This document shows, piece by piece, positions 1 to 6,725 of a DNA stretch of 18,509 nucleotides; position 1 is the stretch's first letter; every line of letters starts with the position of its first letter. The translations under genes were made by a program, and so were the position numbers. The notes below the pieces were generated by a model. The model worked only from the letters and a program-made list of their open reading frames with translations. It was not told the DNA's origin and made no database searches. Origin of the DNA: Nitrososphaerota archaeon (GTDB taxonomy: Archaea; Thermoproteota; Nitrososphaeria; Nitrososphaerales; UBA183); assembly GCA_029784795.1 (NCBI GenBank), contig JAFMAW010000012.1, positions 1-18,509 of the forward strand. Direction: 5' to 3'.

Positions 1-22
1 CTGCGCCTTTCGCCCAGGGCCG

Positions 23-406
23 TTACTTCACTTCGAATGGAATCCTGTTCCCGTTGTGGTCGTAGACGCCTAGATTGTCGACTGTGGCGTATGGATACCC
101 CATTATCACCATGAGCTTGCCGCTGGCGTGCAGCAGGTCCTGGTGGGAGGGGTTGTGGTTCCCAGAGGGGTGGGAGTGGGCGACCCCCAGGTAGGAGAAG
201 TCGACGGGGAGCATCCACCAGTTGAAGGAAGAGAACGAGGCCCCGTGGCTGGCGAGGGGAGGGATCACTACGCCCGTCACCTCCACCACCCCCTTCTTCG
301 ACTTGCCCCTGAGGAGCAGGATGCCTTCGTTGGGGTAGGCCATGGCAGAGTAACTGAAGAGGCTGTCCACTACCTGCTTGTGGAAGACGACCTTCTCGAC
401 GACCAT
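23..406 (-). CDS. JAMM/MPN+ metalloprotease (possible desampylase)
   Basis: A 127-residue single-domain Mov34/MPN/PAD-1 protein. The full JAMM zinc site is visible: Glu27 (in NEGILL), then His77-Ser-His79, seven residues, Ser87, two residues, Asp90, which is the pattern HxHx7SxxD. Known archaeal JAMM proteins of this size remove ubiquitin-like SAMP modifiers by cleaving isopeptide bonds, and some bacterial and archaeal relatives act on other substrates, so the exact substrate is inferred. No signal peptide or membrane segment is seen, so it should be cytoplasmic. It starts at ATG 406, nine bases after the stop of the glutamine amidotransferase, so the two are probably co-transcribed. The pair is divergent from the proteasome alpha gene, which suits a role in a ubiquitin-like/proteasome pathway. 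The length is normal for the family and the domain looks intact. Confidence 0.85.
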   Translation of the reverse strand: MVVEKVVFHKQVVDSLFSYSAMAYPNEGILLLRGKSKKGVVEVTGVVIPPLASHGASFSSFNWWMLPVDFSYLGVAHSHPSGNHNPSHQDLLHASGKLMVIMGYPYATVDNLGVYDHNGNRIPFEVK

Positions 407-415
407 GCCGCTACC

Positions 416-1003
416 CTACTTCAGGAGGCCTATGAAGTTGGCCACCACCTTGTCTCCGTCCGAGTTGTCGGCCGTGAACCGCTCCGGATGGAACTGCACC
501 CCGTAGAGGGCGCGCCTTCTGTGCTTCATGGCAGCGACGGCGCTGGTGTCGCTCCTGGCCAGCAGTGTGAACCCTTCCGGGACCGACTTCACCACCTCGT
601 ACCTCGACTCGAAGAGCACGAGCGAGCGGGAGAGGCCTTCGAAGAGCGGGTCGTCGCCCAGGACGGTGGTGTTCACCATCTCGAGGACGTGTCTCTTGTC
701 CTTGACGACCTCGGCGCCGAAGGCGTGGGCCATGAGCTGGTGCCCGAAGCAGATGCCGAGTATGGGTGCGCGGGAGTCAAGTATGGCCTGAGCCTCGACG
801 CGAAACTTGGCTCTAGTTTCGGGGTCGGTCATCATCTCCGGAGAGCCGCTAAGGGCGACCCCGTCGAACGAGTCGAACTTGGCGGCAGATGATTCGTGCC
901 ACTCGATGGCGGTCACAGTCGCGCCGTTCCCCTCGAAGCATTCTTCCAGCTTCCCGGCGCGCTCCTTGGCCGGGTAGTTGTTCACCACCAGGACCCTGGT
1001 CAA
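416..1003 (-). CDS. class I glutamine amidotransferase (GMP synthase subunit A-like)
   Basis: A 195-residue stand-alone class I glutamine amidotransferase domain, which releases ammonia from glutamine. Catalytic Cys85 sits in the nucleophile elbow GICFGHQ, and His172 and Glu174 are in FHPE. An oxyanion-type GSP turn is at residues 53-55. The C-terminal half (LLARSDTSAVAAMKH, YGVQFHPE) resembles the GMP synthase A subunit, but the N-terminal GGQY signature of true GuaA is absent (NNYPAKERAG here), so it may serve a different synthase. The start is TTG at 1003; a TATA-like box 27 nt upstream supports a leaderless transcript from that codon. The JAMM protease follows after nine bases. Fold and active site are secure; the acceptor reaction is not. 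Confidence 0.75.
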   Translation of the reverse strand: MTRVLVVNNYPAKERAGKLEECFEGNGATVTAIEWHESSAAKFDSFDGVALSGSPEMMTDPETRAKFRVEAQAILDSRAPILGICFGHQLMAHAFGAEVVKDKRHVLEMVNTTVLGDDPLFEGLSRSLVLFESRYEVVKSVPEGFTLLARSDTSAVAAMKHRRRALYGVQFHPERFTADNSDGDKVVANFIGLLK

Positions 1004-1026
1004 CCCAGGTCAGGGCCCCGCTTCAC

Positions 1027-1034
1027 GATAAGAA
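1027..1034 (-). promoter_or_regulatory. TATA-like box for the amidotransferase/JAMM pair
   Basis: On the minus strand the sequence reads TTCTTATC, centred about 27 nt upstream of the TTG start at 1003. That is the usual archaeal TATA-to-start-site distance, so the transcript would begin at or next to the start codon. It lies back-to-back with the psmA promoter. Confidence 0.5.
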
Positions 1035-1066
1035 CTTTCACGGAAAAAGCAAGAACCGCAGAACAG

Positions 1067-1073
1067 TTTAAAT
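1067..1073 (+). promoter_or_regulatory. TATA box and ribosome binding site of the psmA superoperon
   Basis: TTTAAAT at 1067-1073 predicts transcription from about 1095-1097. The in-frame TTG at 1088 would then lie upstream of the RNA. An AAAGGAG Shine-Dalgarno-like sequence (about 1096-1102) precedes the ATG at 1115, giving a short leader. This decides in favour of the ATG start. Confidence 0.5.
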
Positions 1074-1114
1074 GGCCAAGGAATTAGTTGGGCAAAAAGG
1101 AGCAAGGCAAGAAA

Positions 1115-1861
1115 ATGTTTGCACCTTCGGCAGGATATGACAGGGCGATCACGATTTTTTCGCCCGACGGCAGGCTGTACCAAGTAGAGTACGCCCTTGA
1201 GACGGTCAGGAGAGGCAACCTGGCAGTGGGGGTCCAGGCGAAGCAGGGAGTGGTGCTGGCCGTAGAAGAGAAGCAGAGGAAGCTCCAGAGTGCGGAGTCG
1301 GTCATCAAAATGTTCCAGATCGACGACCACGTCGGAGCGGTCGGAGCGGGTTACATCCCAGACGCTCGTATACAGGTGGACAACGCGCGGGTCCTGGCCC
1401 AGAGCAACAGGCTAATCTACGACGAGCCGGTCGACATCGAAGCCATAGCCAAGCGCATCGCCGACATGAACCAACAGTACACGCAGTATGCCGGCGTGAG
1501 GCCCTTCGGGGTCTCCCTCATCATAGCGGGCGTCGACGGAGCCGGACCGGTGGTCTACCTCGCTGACCCTACGGGGACGTATTCCGGGTTCCATGCCATA
1601 GCGATAGGGCAGGGGAGCGACCAGGTCAACGACTACCTGGAGAAGAGCTACTCCCCGGACCTGACCCTGGACGAAGCCGTCACCCTGGCCATAGAATGCA
1701 TCTACCTGGTGAGCGAGGACAAGAGCGGGACTTCGCACATCAAGGTCGCTGTGGTGGATGCTGAGACCAAGAAGTGGAGGCGCCTCGCCGAAGCTGAGGT
1801 AGGCAAGAGCGCGGCTGGGGCCAAGACCAAGTCAGACAAGCCGCCGGCCAAGAGCTCCTGA
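1115..1861 (+). CDS. psmA: proteasome subunit alpha
   Basis: Alpha subunit of the archaeal 20S proteasome, forming the outer heptameric rings that gate substrate entry and dock the ATPase unfoldase. The N-terminal gate motif is clear: YDRAITIFSPDGRLYQVEYA, with the conserved YDR and the RLYQVEYA helix. The body carries VGVQAKQGVVLA and RPFGVSLIIAGVD typical of the family. With the ATG at 1115 the protein has 248 residues and begins close to the YDR motif, as in other archaeal alpha subunits. An in-frame TTG at 1088 would add nine residues but lies upstream of the likely transcription start. The last roughly 20 residues form a Lys/Ala/Ser-rich, probably disordered tail. It heads a tightly spaced operon with SBDS and the exosome genes. 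No beta subunit is in the window. Confidence 0.95.
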   Translation: MFAPSAGYDRAITIFSPDGRLYQVEYALETVRRGNLAVGVQAKQGVVLAVEEKQRKLQSAESVIKMFQIDDHVGAVGAGYIPDARIQVDNARVLAQSNRLIYDEPVDIEAIAKRIADMNQQYTQYAGVRPFGVSLIIAGVDGAGPVVYLADPTGTYSGFHAIAIGQGSDQVNDYLEKSYSPDLTLDEAVTLAIECIYLVSEDKSGTSHIKVAVVDAETKKWRRLAEAEVGKSAAGAKTKSDKPPAKSS

Positions 1862-1876
1862 GAAGCGTAGGCTCAG

Positions 1877-2617
1877 ATGAGCGGGAACTTCGGTCGGGGC
1901 GGCGGAAGCTTCAAGCCGAGAACCCACGAGTCGTCGAAGTTCACCACGGTCAGGCTCACCATCGGAGGGGAGCAGTATGAGATACTGGTCAACCCAGACC
2001 CGGCCCTGTCTTACAAACAGGGGAGGAACGTCGAGCCATCCGCAGTCGTCGCCGTAGACGAGGTCTACTCGGACTCTCGGAAAGGCCTGAGGTCAAGCGG
2101 CGAGAAGCTGAAGCTCCACTTCGGGACGGATGACCCCGCCAAAGCAGCCCTCGAGGTACTGAAGCGAGGGGAACTGAACCTCACCCAGGAACAGAGGAAG
2201 AGGCTGACGGAAGAGAAGAGACGTGCGATAATAGCGGCGATTTCAAAGAACTTCGTCGACCCGAGGACCCTGCTCCCCCACCCGCCGATGAGGATAGACC
2301 AGGCCATGCTGGAGGCCAGGGTCTCTGTGGACCCGTTCCAGGACCCGAATGAGCAGATGAAGGCCGTGGTCGACGCCCTTAGGACGATACTCCCTCTGAA
2401 GTCGGAGAAGATCAGGCTCCAGGTGAAGGTGAGCGCACAGTACACCGGCCAGGCGATTGGCATCCTGAAGACCTTCGGCGAGATAGTCAAAGAGGACTGG
2501 TTAGCCGACGGGACGCTCTCCGCAATAGTAGAAATACCCGCTGGCGGACAGCCCGGCCTGCTGGACCGCCTCGGCTCGACCACGAAGGGAGCCGCACAGG
2601 TCACAGTGGTGAAATAG
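1877..2617 (+). CDS. ribosome maturation protein SBDS (SDO1)
   Basis: A 246-residue SBDS family protein, the factor that in eukaryotes works with an EF-2-like GTPase to release eIF6 from the 60S subunit and that binds the large ribosomal subunit in archaea. The N-terminal FYSH domain (about residues 20-105) carries the conserved block around YEILVNPDPALSYKQG. It is followed by the helical domain (LTQEQRKRLTEEKRRAIIAAISKNFVDPRT, with PHPPMRIDQAMLEA) and a C-terminal ferredoxin-like domain. Length is normal. It starts at ATG 1877, 15 nt after psmA, and Rrp4 follows after two bases. The psmA-SBDS-rrp4 order is part of the known archaeal exosome superoperon. Confidence 0.95.
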   Translation: MSGNFGRGGGSFKPRTHESSKFTTVRLTIGGEQYEILVNPDPALSYKQGRNVEPSAVVAVDEVYSDSRKGLRSSGEKLKLHFGTDDPAKAALEVLKRGELNLTQEQRKRLTEEKRRAIIAAISKNFVDPRTLLPHPPMRIDQAMLEARVSVDPFQDPNEQMKAVVDALRTILPLKSEKIRLQVKVSAQYTGQAIGILKTFGEIVKEDWLADGTLSAIVEIPAGGQPGLLDRLGSTTKGAAQVTVVK

Positions 2618-2619
2618 AG

Positions 2620-3306
2620 ATGCCAATGATACAGAGAAAACAGGTAATCCCGGGAGACGTCGTAGCAAAGGGGAACTACCGCTACGGGAGTTACATCGAG
2701 AAGCGCGGAGACGAGTATGTGGCCCTCAGGGTGGGGGTCGCCGAGGTGGGGAGTGACGGGATAAAGCTCAACCCATTCACCGGGCCGTACCTCCCTCGCG
2801 CCGATGACGAGGTGATCGGCAAGGTGATAGACATCAACGGCTTCGGCTGGGTAATAGACATCAACTCGTGCTTCGATGGCTTCCTACCAGCCTCGTTCGT
2901 CTTCGGGAGGGACTTCTCCCCCGCGACCCACGACCTTTCAAGCAAGTTCGGGGTGGGGGACATCCTGGGGACAAGGATAGAGGCCTTCGAGAGGTCCAGG
3001 GACCCGCAGCTGAGCATCAGGGGCGAAGGCTACGGGAAGATCTCGTCGGGGGAAATCGTTAAGATATCACCAACGAAGGTCCCCCGAGTAATCGGGAAAA
3101 GAGGTTCGATGATCAACCTAATCAGCGAAAAGACAGGATGCGACATCAGGGTAGGCCAGAACGGCGTGATAGTCGTGGACGGGAGCCCTGAGGGAATTAC
3201 GAAGGCTGTCAAGGCCATCAGGCTCGTGGAAGAGGAGACTCACGCGCCGGACTTGATGTCCAAGGTAGAGGCGGCTCTAGGAGGGAGCGTCGTTGGCGGG
3301 AACTAA
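2620..3306 (+). CDS. rrp4: exosome complex RNA-binding subunit Rrp4
   Basis: A 228-residue cap subunit of the archaeal RNA exosome; it forms a trimer on the Rrp41/Rrp42 ring and feeds RNA into the pore. An N-terminal domain is followed by an S1 domain (about residues 62-135, with VIGKVIDINGFGWVIDIN) and a KH domain (about 143-205) carrying the GKRG loop (159-162). These three parts distinguish Rrp4 from Csl4, which has a zinc ribbon in place of KH. The gene starts two bases after the SBDS stop and its 3' end overlaps the rrp41 start by 14 nt, indicating coupled translation. Length and domain order are standard. Confidence 0.95.
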   Translation: MPMIQRKQVIPGDVVAKGNYRYGSYIEKRGDEYVALRVGVAEVGSDGIKLNPFTGPYLPRADDEVIGKVIDINGFGWVIDINSCFDGFLPASFVFGRDFSPATHDLSSKFGVGDILGTRIEAFERSRDPQLSIRGEGYGKISSGEIVKISPTKVPRVIGKRGSMINLISEKTGCDIRVGQNGVIVVDGSPEGITKAVKAIRLVEEETHAPDLMSKVEAALGGSVVGGN

Positions 3307-4048
3307 GAAGGAACTCATAGACAAGAACGGCGTCAGGCTCGACGGCAGGAAGTGGAACGAGCTCCGGCCGATAAAGCTGCAGGTGGGCATCATGAAGAAC
3401 GCCGACGGGTCGGCCTACATCGAGTGGGGCAAGAACAAGATCATGGCCGCGGTGTACGGGCCGAAGGAGGTGCACCCCAAGCACCAGGTCCTGCCTGACA
3501 GGGCCTTGCTCAGGTGCAGGTACCACATGGCGCCCTTCTCGGTCGACGAGAGGAAGAACCCCGCGCCGTCTAGGAGAGAGATAGAGATCTCGAAGGTGAT
3601 CAGAGAGGCGCTTGTGCCCGCGGTGATCGTGGAAGACTATCCGAGGACGGCCATAGAGGTCTGGGTCGAAGTGCTGCAGTCCGACGGAGGGTCGAGGGTC
3701 GCCGGAATCACGGCGGCTTCGCTGGCCCTGGCGGACGCCGGGATCAACATGAGAGACCTCGTGGTCGGCTGCTCCTGTGGCCTCATCGGGGAGCAGGTGG
3801 TATCTGACCTGGACGACACCGAGGACAAGGAGGGGAACGGGGACATGCCCGTGGCGATCATGCCGAACCTCGGACTGGTGTCGCTCCTCCAGGTGGACGG
3901 AGTATACACCCGGGAGAACTTCCAGAAGGCCTTTGAGCTTGCCATCGAGAAGGGGAAGCAGATCTACCAGATGCAGCGGGAGGCCCTGACGACGAGGTTC
4001 TTCGGGGGCGAAGCCAAGACGACTGAGGTTGAGGAGGTGGCCGAGTAG
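3293..4048 (+). CDS. rrp41: exosome catalytic subunit Rrp41 (RNase PH fold)
   Basis: A 251-residue phosphorolytic 3'-5' exoribonuclease subunit of the hexameric exosome ring. The RNase PH fold signatures are VRLDGRKWNELRPIK at the N terminus and LVVGCSCGLIGEQVVSDL in the core. Asp178 and Asp184 (DKEGNGD) match, in spacing and context, the two catalytic aspartates known from Sulfolobus Rrp41 (D182/D188). Arg94/Arg95 in SRREIE fit the RNA/phosphate-binding arginines. It starts at TTG 3293 inside the end of rrp4, with a GGAGGG ribosome binding site at 3280-3285. Rrp42 begins immediately after the stop. Confidence 0.95.
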   Translation: MAGTKKELIDKNGVRLDGRKWNELRPIKLQVGIMKNADGSAYIEWGKNKIMAAVYGPKEVHPKHQVLPDRALLRCRYHMAPFSVDERKNPAPSRREIEISKVIREALVPAVIVEDYPRTAIEVWVEVLQSDGGSRVAGITAASLALADAGINMRDLVVGCSCGLIGEQVVSDLDDTEDKEGNGDMPVAIMPNLGLVSLLQVDGVYTRENFQKAFELAIEKGKQIYQMQREALTTRFFGGEAKTTEVEEVAE

Positions 4049-4864
4049 ATGTCGATGATGAAGAAGAACTACGTGGTAGAGGCCATCAGGAAGGCACAGC
4101 TGCTACAGCTGCTAGCAAGCGGCAAGCGCCTCGACGAGAGAGCCCTCGACCAGCCCAGGAACCTGAAGATTGAGACCGGAGTCATCCCGAAGGCCAACGG
4201 CTCAGCCAGGGTGACCCTAGGGAACACCCAGGTGCTGGCAGGGGTGAAGATAGCCACCGGGATACCATTCCCTGACACGCCAGACAAAGGGATACTGATG
4301 GTGAACGCCGAGATACTCCCGATGTCGTCCCCCTACGCCGAAGCGGGGCCGCCAAGCGAGGATGCGATAGAGCTGGCAAGGGTGACGGACAGGGGCATAC
4401 GGGAGTCTGAGATGGTCGACCTGACCAAGCTCGGTCTCATCCCCGGGAAATCGGTCATCGCGGTGTTCGTGGACTGCAACATCATGAACGTCGACGGTAA
4501 CCTGTTCGACGCCACCAGCTACGCCGTGGTGTCCGCGCTCAGGACCGCCAAGATGAAGAAGTACGTGATAAAGGACGACAAGGTTGAAGCCACCGACGAG
4601 CTGATCCCGGTCCCGGTCGAGAAAACACCGGTGTCAGTCACCATAGCCAGGTTGGGCGACAGGCTGGTGGTCGACCCCAGCGCGGAAGAGGAAGCGTCCA
4701 TGGACATGAGGATTACCATAACCACGGACGACGATGGGAACATCTGTGCGAGCCAGAAGGGCGAAGCGAGCACCATCAGCCCGGAGCAGGTGCTGCGGGC
4801 GGCGGACACATCCATAAGCGTCGGCAAGGCGATCAGGGCCAAGATACTCGAGGCGACCAGGTAG
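4049..4864 (+). CDS. rrp42: exosome non-catalytic ring subunit Rrp42
   Basis: A 271-residue RNase PH-fold subunit that pairs with Rrp41 in the exosome ring. It contributes RNA-binding arginines but lacks the catalytic aspartates. It begins with KRLDERALDQPRNLKIE and has the Rrp42-type block VFVDCNIMNVDGNLFDATSYAVVSAL where Rrp41 has its active-site strand. The ATG at 4049 directly abuts the rrp41 stop, with GGAGG about 10 nt upstream inside rrp41. Its stop overlaps the L37Ae start by one base. Length is typical for the family. Confidence 0.94.
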   Translation: MSMMKKNYVVEAIRKAQLLQLLASGKRLDERALDQPRNLKIETGVIPKANGSARVTLGNTQVLAGVKIATGIPFPDTPDKGILMVNAEILPMSSPYAEAGPPSEDAIELARVTDRGIRESEMVDLTKLGLIPGKSVIAVFVDCNIMNVDGNLFDATSYAVVSALRTAKMKKYVIKDDKVEATDELIPVPVEKTPVSVTIARLGDRLVVDPSAEEEASMDMRITITTDDDGNICASQKGEASTISPEQVLRAADTSISVGKAIRAKILEATR

Positions 4865-5088
4865 TGCCGAAGGCGAAGGAGAGCTTCAGAGGCCTCGGCG
4901 CGAAGTACGGCGGCACCCTCAGGAAGAGGTACGCCAGGGTCTTCAGGACGCTGAAGCAGGCCAGGTCGTGTCCGGCTTGCGCGAGCAAGAGGCTCGCCCG
5001 GACCTCCTCGGGGATCTGGAAGTGCAAGTCCTGCGGCTACACCGTGGCCGGAGGGGCATTTGACCTCACCCAGGCGAAGGCAAGATAG
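4864..5088 (+). CDS. rpl37ae: 50S ribosomal protein L37Ae (eL43)
   Basis: A 74-residue zinc-ribbon protein of the large ribosomal subunit. The four metal cysteines are Cys36/Cys39 (CPAC) and Cys54/Cys57 (CKSC), followed by the family ending GYTVAGGAF. The N terminus contains the expected basic FRGLGAKYGGTLRKRY stretch. It starts at GTG 4864, sharing one base with the rrp42 stop. In many archaeal genomes the RNA polymerase subunit RpoP (also a small zinc ribbon) comes next, but here the Pcc1-like frame follows with an overlap and no RpoP is present. Confidence 0.94.
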   Translation: MPKAKESFRGLGAKYGGTLRKRYARVFRTLKQARSCPACASKRLARTSSGIWKCKSCGYTVAGGAFDLTQAKAR

Positions 5089-5299
5089 GCCCATAGAGTC
5101 AGTCGAACTGAAGATCACGTTCCACGCTGACAGGCAGACCGCCGCGAAGATAGCCGAGAAGTTCCCCTCGGCCATAGTAAGAGGAGGCAAGTGCGTCGTG
5201 AGCATCGAAGGGAGCAGCCCGGGCGAGGTCGCCGAGAGGGCCAAGGCCCTGCTAGAGCAGGTGAGATCCGTCGAGTCCAGCTCGAAAGGATTTAAGTAG
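5060..5299 (+). CDS. KEOPS complex subunit Pcc1-like protein
   Basis: A 79-residue alpha/beta protein: a basic start, a strand (VELKITFHAD), a helix (RQTAAKIAEKFPSAI), strands (GKCVVSIEG) and a helix (SPGEVAERAKALLEQVRSV). Size, secondary-structure order and position between L37Ae and prefoldin beta match Pcc1, the dimerisation subunit of the KEOPS complex that makes the t6A modification on tRNAs. The TTG at 5060 overlaps L37Ae by 29 nt and its ribosome binding site (GGAGGGG, 5050-5056) is unusually close, so the true start may lie a little downstream. The sequence is short and divergent, so the family call rests partly on neighbours. Confidence 0.7.
   Translation: MTSPRRRQDRPIESVELKITFHADRQTAAKIAEKFPSAIVRGGKCVVSIEGSSPGEVAERAKALLEQVRSVESSSKGFK
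5291..5296 (+). promoter_or_regulatory. internal TATA-like box before prefoldin beta
   Basis: TTTAAG inside the last codons of the Pcc1 gene, about 30 nt before the TTG at 5324. No Shine-Dalgarno sequence precedes that TTG, so a near-leaderless transcript would fit. It would let the chaperone subunit be expressed separately from the exosome genes. Confidence 0.4.
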
Positions 5300-5323
5300 A
5301 GACCGGAGCCGCTGTTCCAAAAG

Positions 5324-5707
5324 TTGAGCCAGCCAGAACTTCCTCCTCTCCTCAGAGAGCAGCTCGCGAGGTACGACCAGGCGCAGCAGAACCTTCAGGC
5401 TGTGCTTGCCCAGAAGCAACAGGTGGAGCTCGAGCTCAACGAGACGGAAAAGGCGCTGGAGGAGCTCGGGAAGGCCACCGACTCCGAAGCCGTGTACAAG
5501 TTCGCCGGGAACCTGCTGATCAAGACAAAGAAGGAAGAGGTGACTAAGGAGCTCGGAGAGAAGAAGGAGCTAGCCAACACCAGAAAGATGGTCCTCGCGA
5601 AGCAAGAGTCGAGGTTCAGGGAGAGCCTCAAGGACCTCCAGACTAAGATAGACGAGGCAGTGAAGGCGAGGCCACCGCAGACTCAGCAGCCGCCCGGGGA
5701 CGCGTAG
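5324..5707 (+). CDS. pfdB: prefoldin subunit beta
   Basis: A 127-residue prefoldin beta subunit. Two long coiled-coil helices (about residues 8-50 and 75-115) flank a short beta-hairpin region (SEAVYKFAGNLLIKTKKEEV), the family signature. Four beta and two alpha subunits form the hexameric 'jellyfish' chaperone that passes unfolded proteins to the thermosome. The start is TTG 5324; the N terminus (SQPELPPLLREQLARYDQAQQNLQAVLAQ, written here only as a landmark in two parts: SQPELPPLLREQ and LARYDQAQQNLQ) is of normal length. It has no visible ribosome binding site but has a TATA-like box inside the preceding gene. The tail is Pro/Gln-rich. Confidence 0.92.
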   Translation: MSQPELPPLLREQLARYDQAQQNLQAVLAQKQQVELELNETEKALEELGKATDSEAVYKFAGNLLIKTKKEEVTKELGEKKELANTRKMVLAKQESRFRESLKDLQTKIDEAVKARPPQTQQPPGDA

Positions 5708-5720
5708 ACCGTGGCGACCC

Positions 5721-6725
5721 TTGACCCCTGAAACGAAGCCGGAAGACTTTCCTTTCCTGGAGCCATCAGCCCTCAAGAGGGCCGTGGTGGTATGTCACAG
5801 GAACGCTGACGCTGACGCCTACCTCTCGGCCTACGCCGTCTCTAAGCTCATCGGGTCAGTCGCTCCCAGGTGCCACGTCTCCATAGCCACCCCGGGAGGG
5901 ATGACGATGCTCACCCAGAAGCTGAGCGCGCGGTTCCCGCATGACATCGCCGACGGGAGCGGGGGGGACTATGACCTGTATGTCGCGGTGGACGTGGGTG
6001 ACGAGGAGCTCCTCAGTGAGTGGAAGGAGAAGTTCAGGGAGAGCCCCGGAATGAAGGTCCTGGTGGACCACCATCCGCGCAGAGAAGGGGGACTGTATGA
6101 CCGTTCTGTGGTAGACGAGGGCGCGACCTCGGCTGCCGAGGTGGTCTACGGGCTTTTCGAGAGCCGGGGGGTGACCCCGGACCCACAGACGGCTCAGGCG
6201 CTCCTCGAGGCGATCCTCTTCGACTCCTCACATCTTGCAATCGCGGGCCGCTCCGGGCTCGGGGCGGCGGTCAAGCTGATGGACGCAGGGGCGGACATCT
6301 CCCAGGCGCGGCGGGAGCTTCGCAGCGAGCCTGACTACGGAGAGGTCATCGCTAAGCTGAAGGGAGCTCAGAGGATATCGATATTCAAGGCAGGGACGTG
6401 GGTGGTGGCGACCAGCCACATCGGCTCGTTCCAGGCCCACGTCGCCAGGTCCATGGTCTACCTCGGGGCAGACTTGGCGCTGGTCAGCGGTGAGTCGGAC
6501 GGCGAGACCAGGGTCAGCCTCAGGGCGACCCCGAGGTTCCAAGAGTCTGCGAAAGTAAAGCTGGGATCCGAGGTCGCCGAGGAGATGGCGAGGAGGCTCG
6601 GAGGGCATGGCGGGGGGCACGCCACCGCCGCTTCCTTCTCCGCCCCCGTGGGTGAGGAGGAGACGGTTGCGGCGACCATGAAGCTGTTCGGGGAGCTCAT
6701 CGGCGAGCTGAAGAAGCTGGACTAG
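5721..6725 (+). CDS. DHH/DHHA1 phosphoesterase (NrnA/RecJ-like)
   Basis: A 334-residue DHH superfamily phosphoesterase. Metal-binding motifs are complete: His26-x3-Asp30-x-Asp32 (HRNADAD), Asp91 (AVDVGDEE), Asp116-His117-His118 (VDHHPR), and the C-terminal DHHA1 glycine-rich motif GGHGGGHATAASF that binds the substrate. Such proteins degrade short oligonucleotides (nanoRNase), cyclic dinucleotides or single-stranded nucleic acid using Mn2+. Which substrate applies cannot be read from the sequence. It follows prefoldin beta by 13 nt at TTG 5721 with only a weak ribosome binding site. As the last gene of the exosome superoperon, a role in finishing RNA decay (oligoribonuclease) is a reasonable inference. 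Its stop shares the CTAG tetranucleotide with the convergent Nudix gene. Confidence 0.85.
   Translation: MTPETKPEDFPFLEPSALKRAVVVCHRNADADAYLSAYAVSKLIGSVAPRCHVSIATPGGMTMLTQKLSARFPHDIADGSGGDYDLYVAVDVGDEELLSEWKEKFRESPGMKVLVDHHPRREGGLYDRSVVDEGATSAAEVVYGLFESRGVTPDPQTAQALLEAILFDSSHLAIAGRSGLGAAVKLMDAGADISQARRELRSEPDYGEVIAKLKGAQRISIFKAGTWVVATSHIGSFQAHVARSMVYLGADLALVSGESDGETRVSLRATPRFQESAKVKLGSEVAEEMARRLGGHGGGHATAASFSAPVGEEETVAATMKLFGELIGELKKLD

Noticed and set aside
128..892. 254-residue plus-strand open frame
   Set aside because: It is a shadow of the JAMM and amidotransferase genes on the other strand; the composition (Val/Gly/His/Glu-rich) is that of reverse-complement GC-rich coding sequence.
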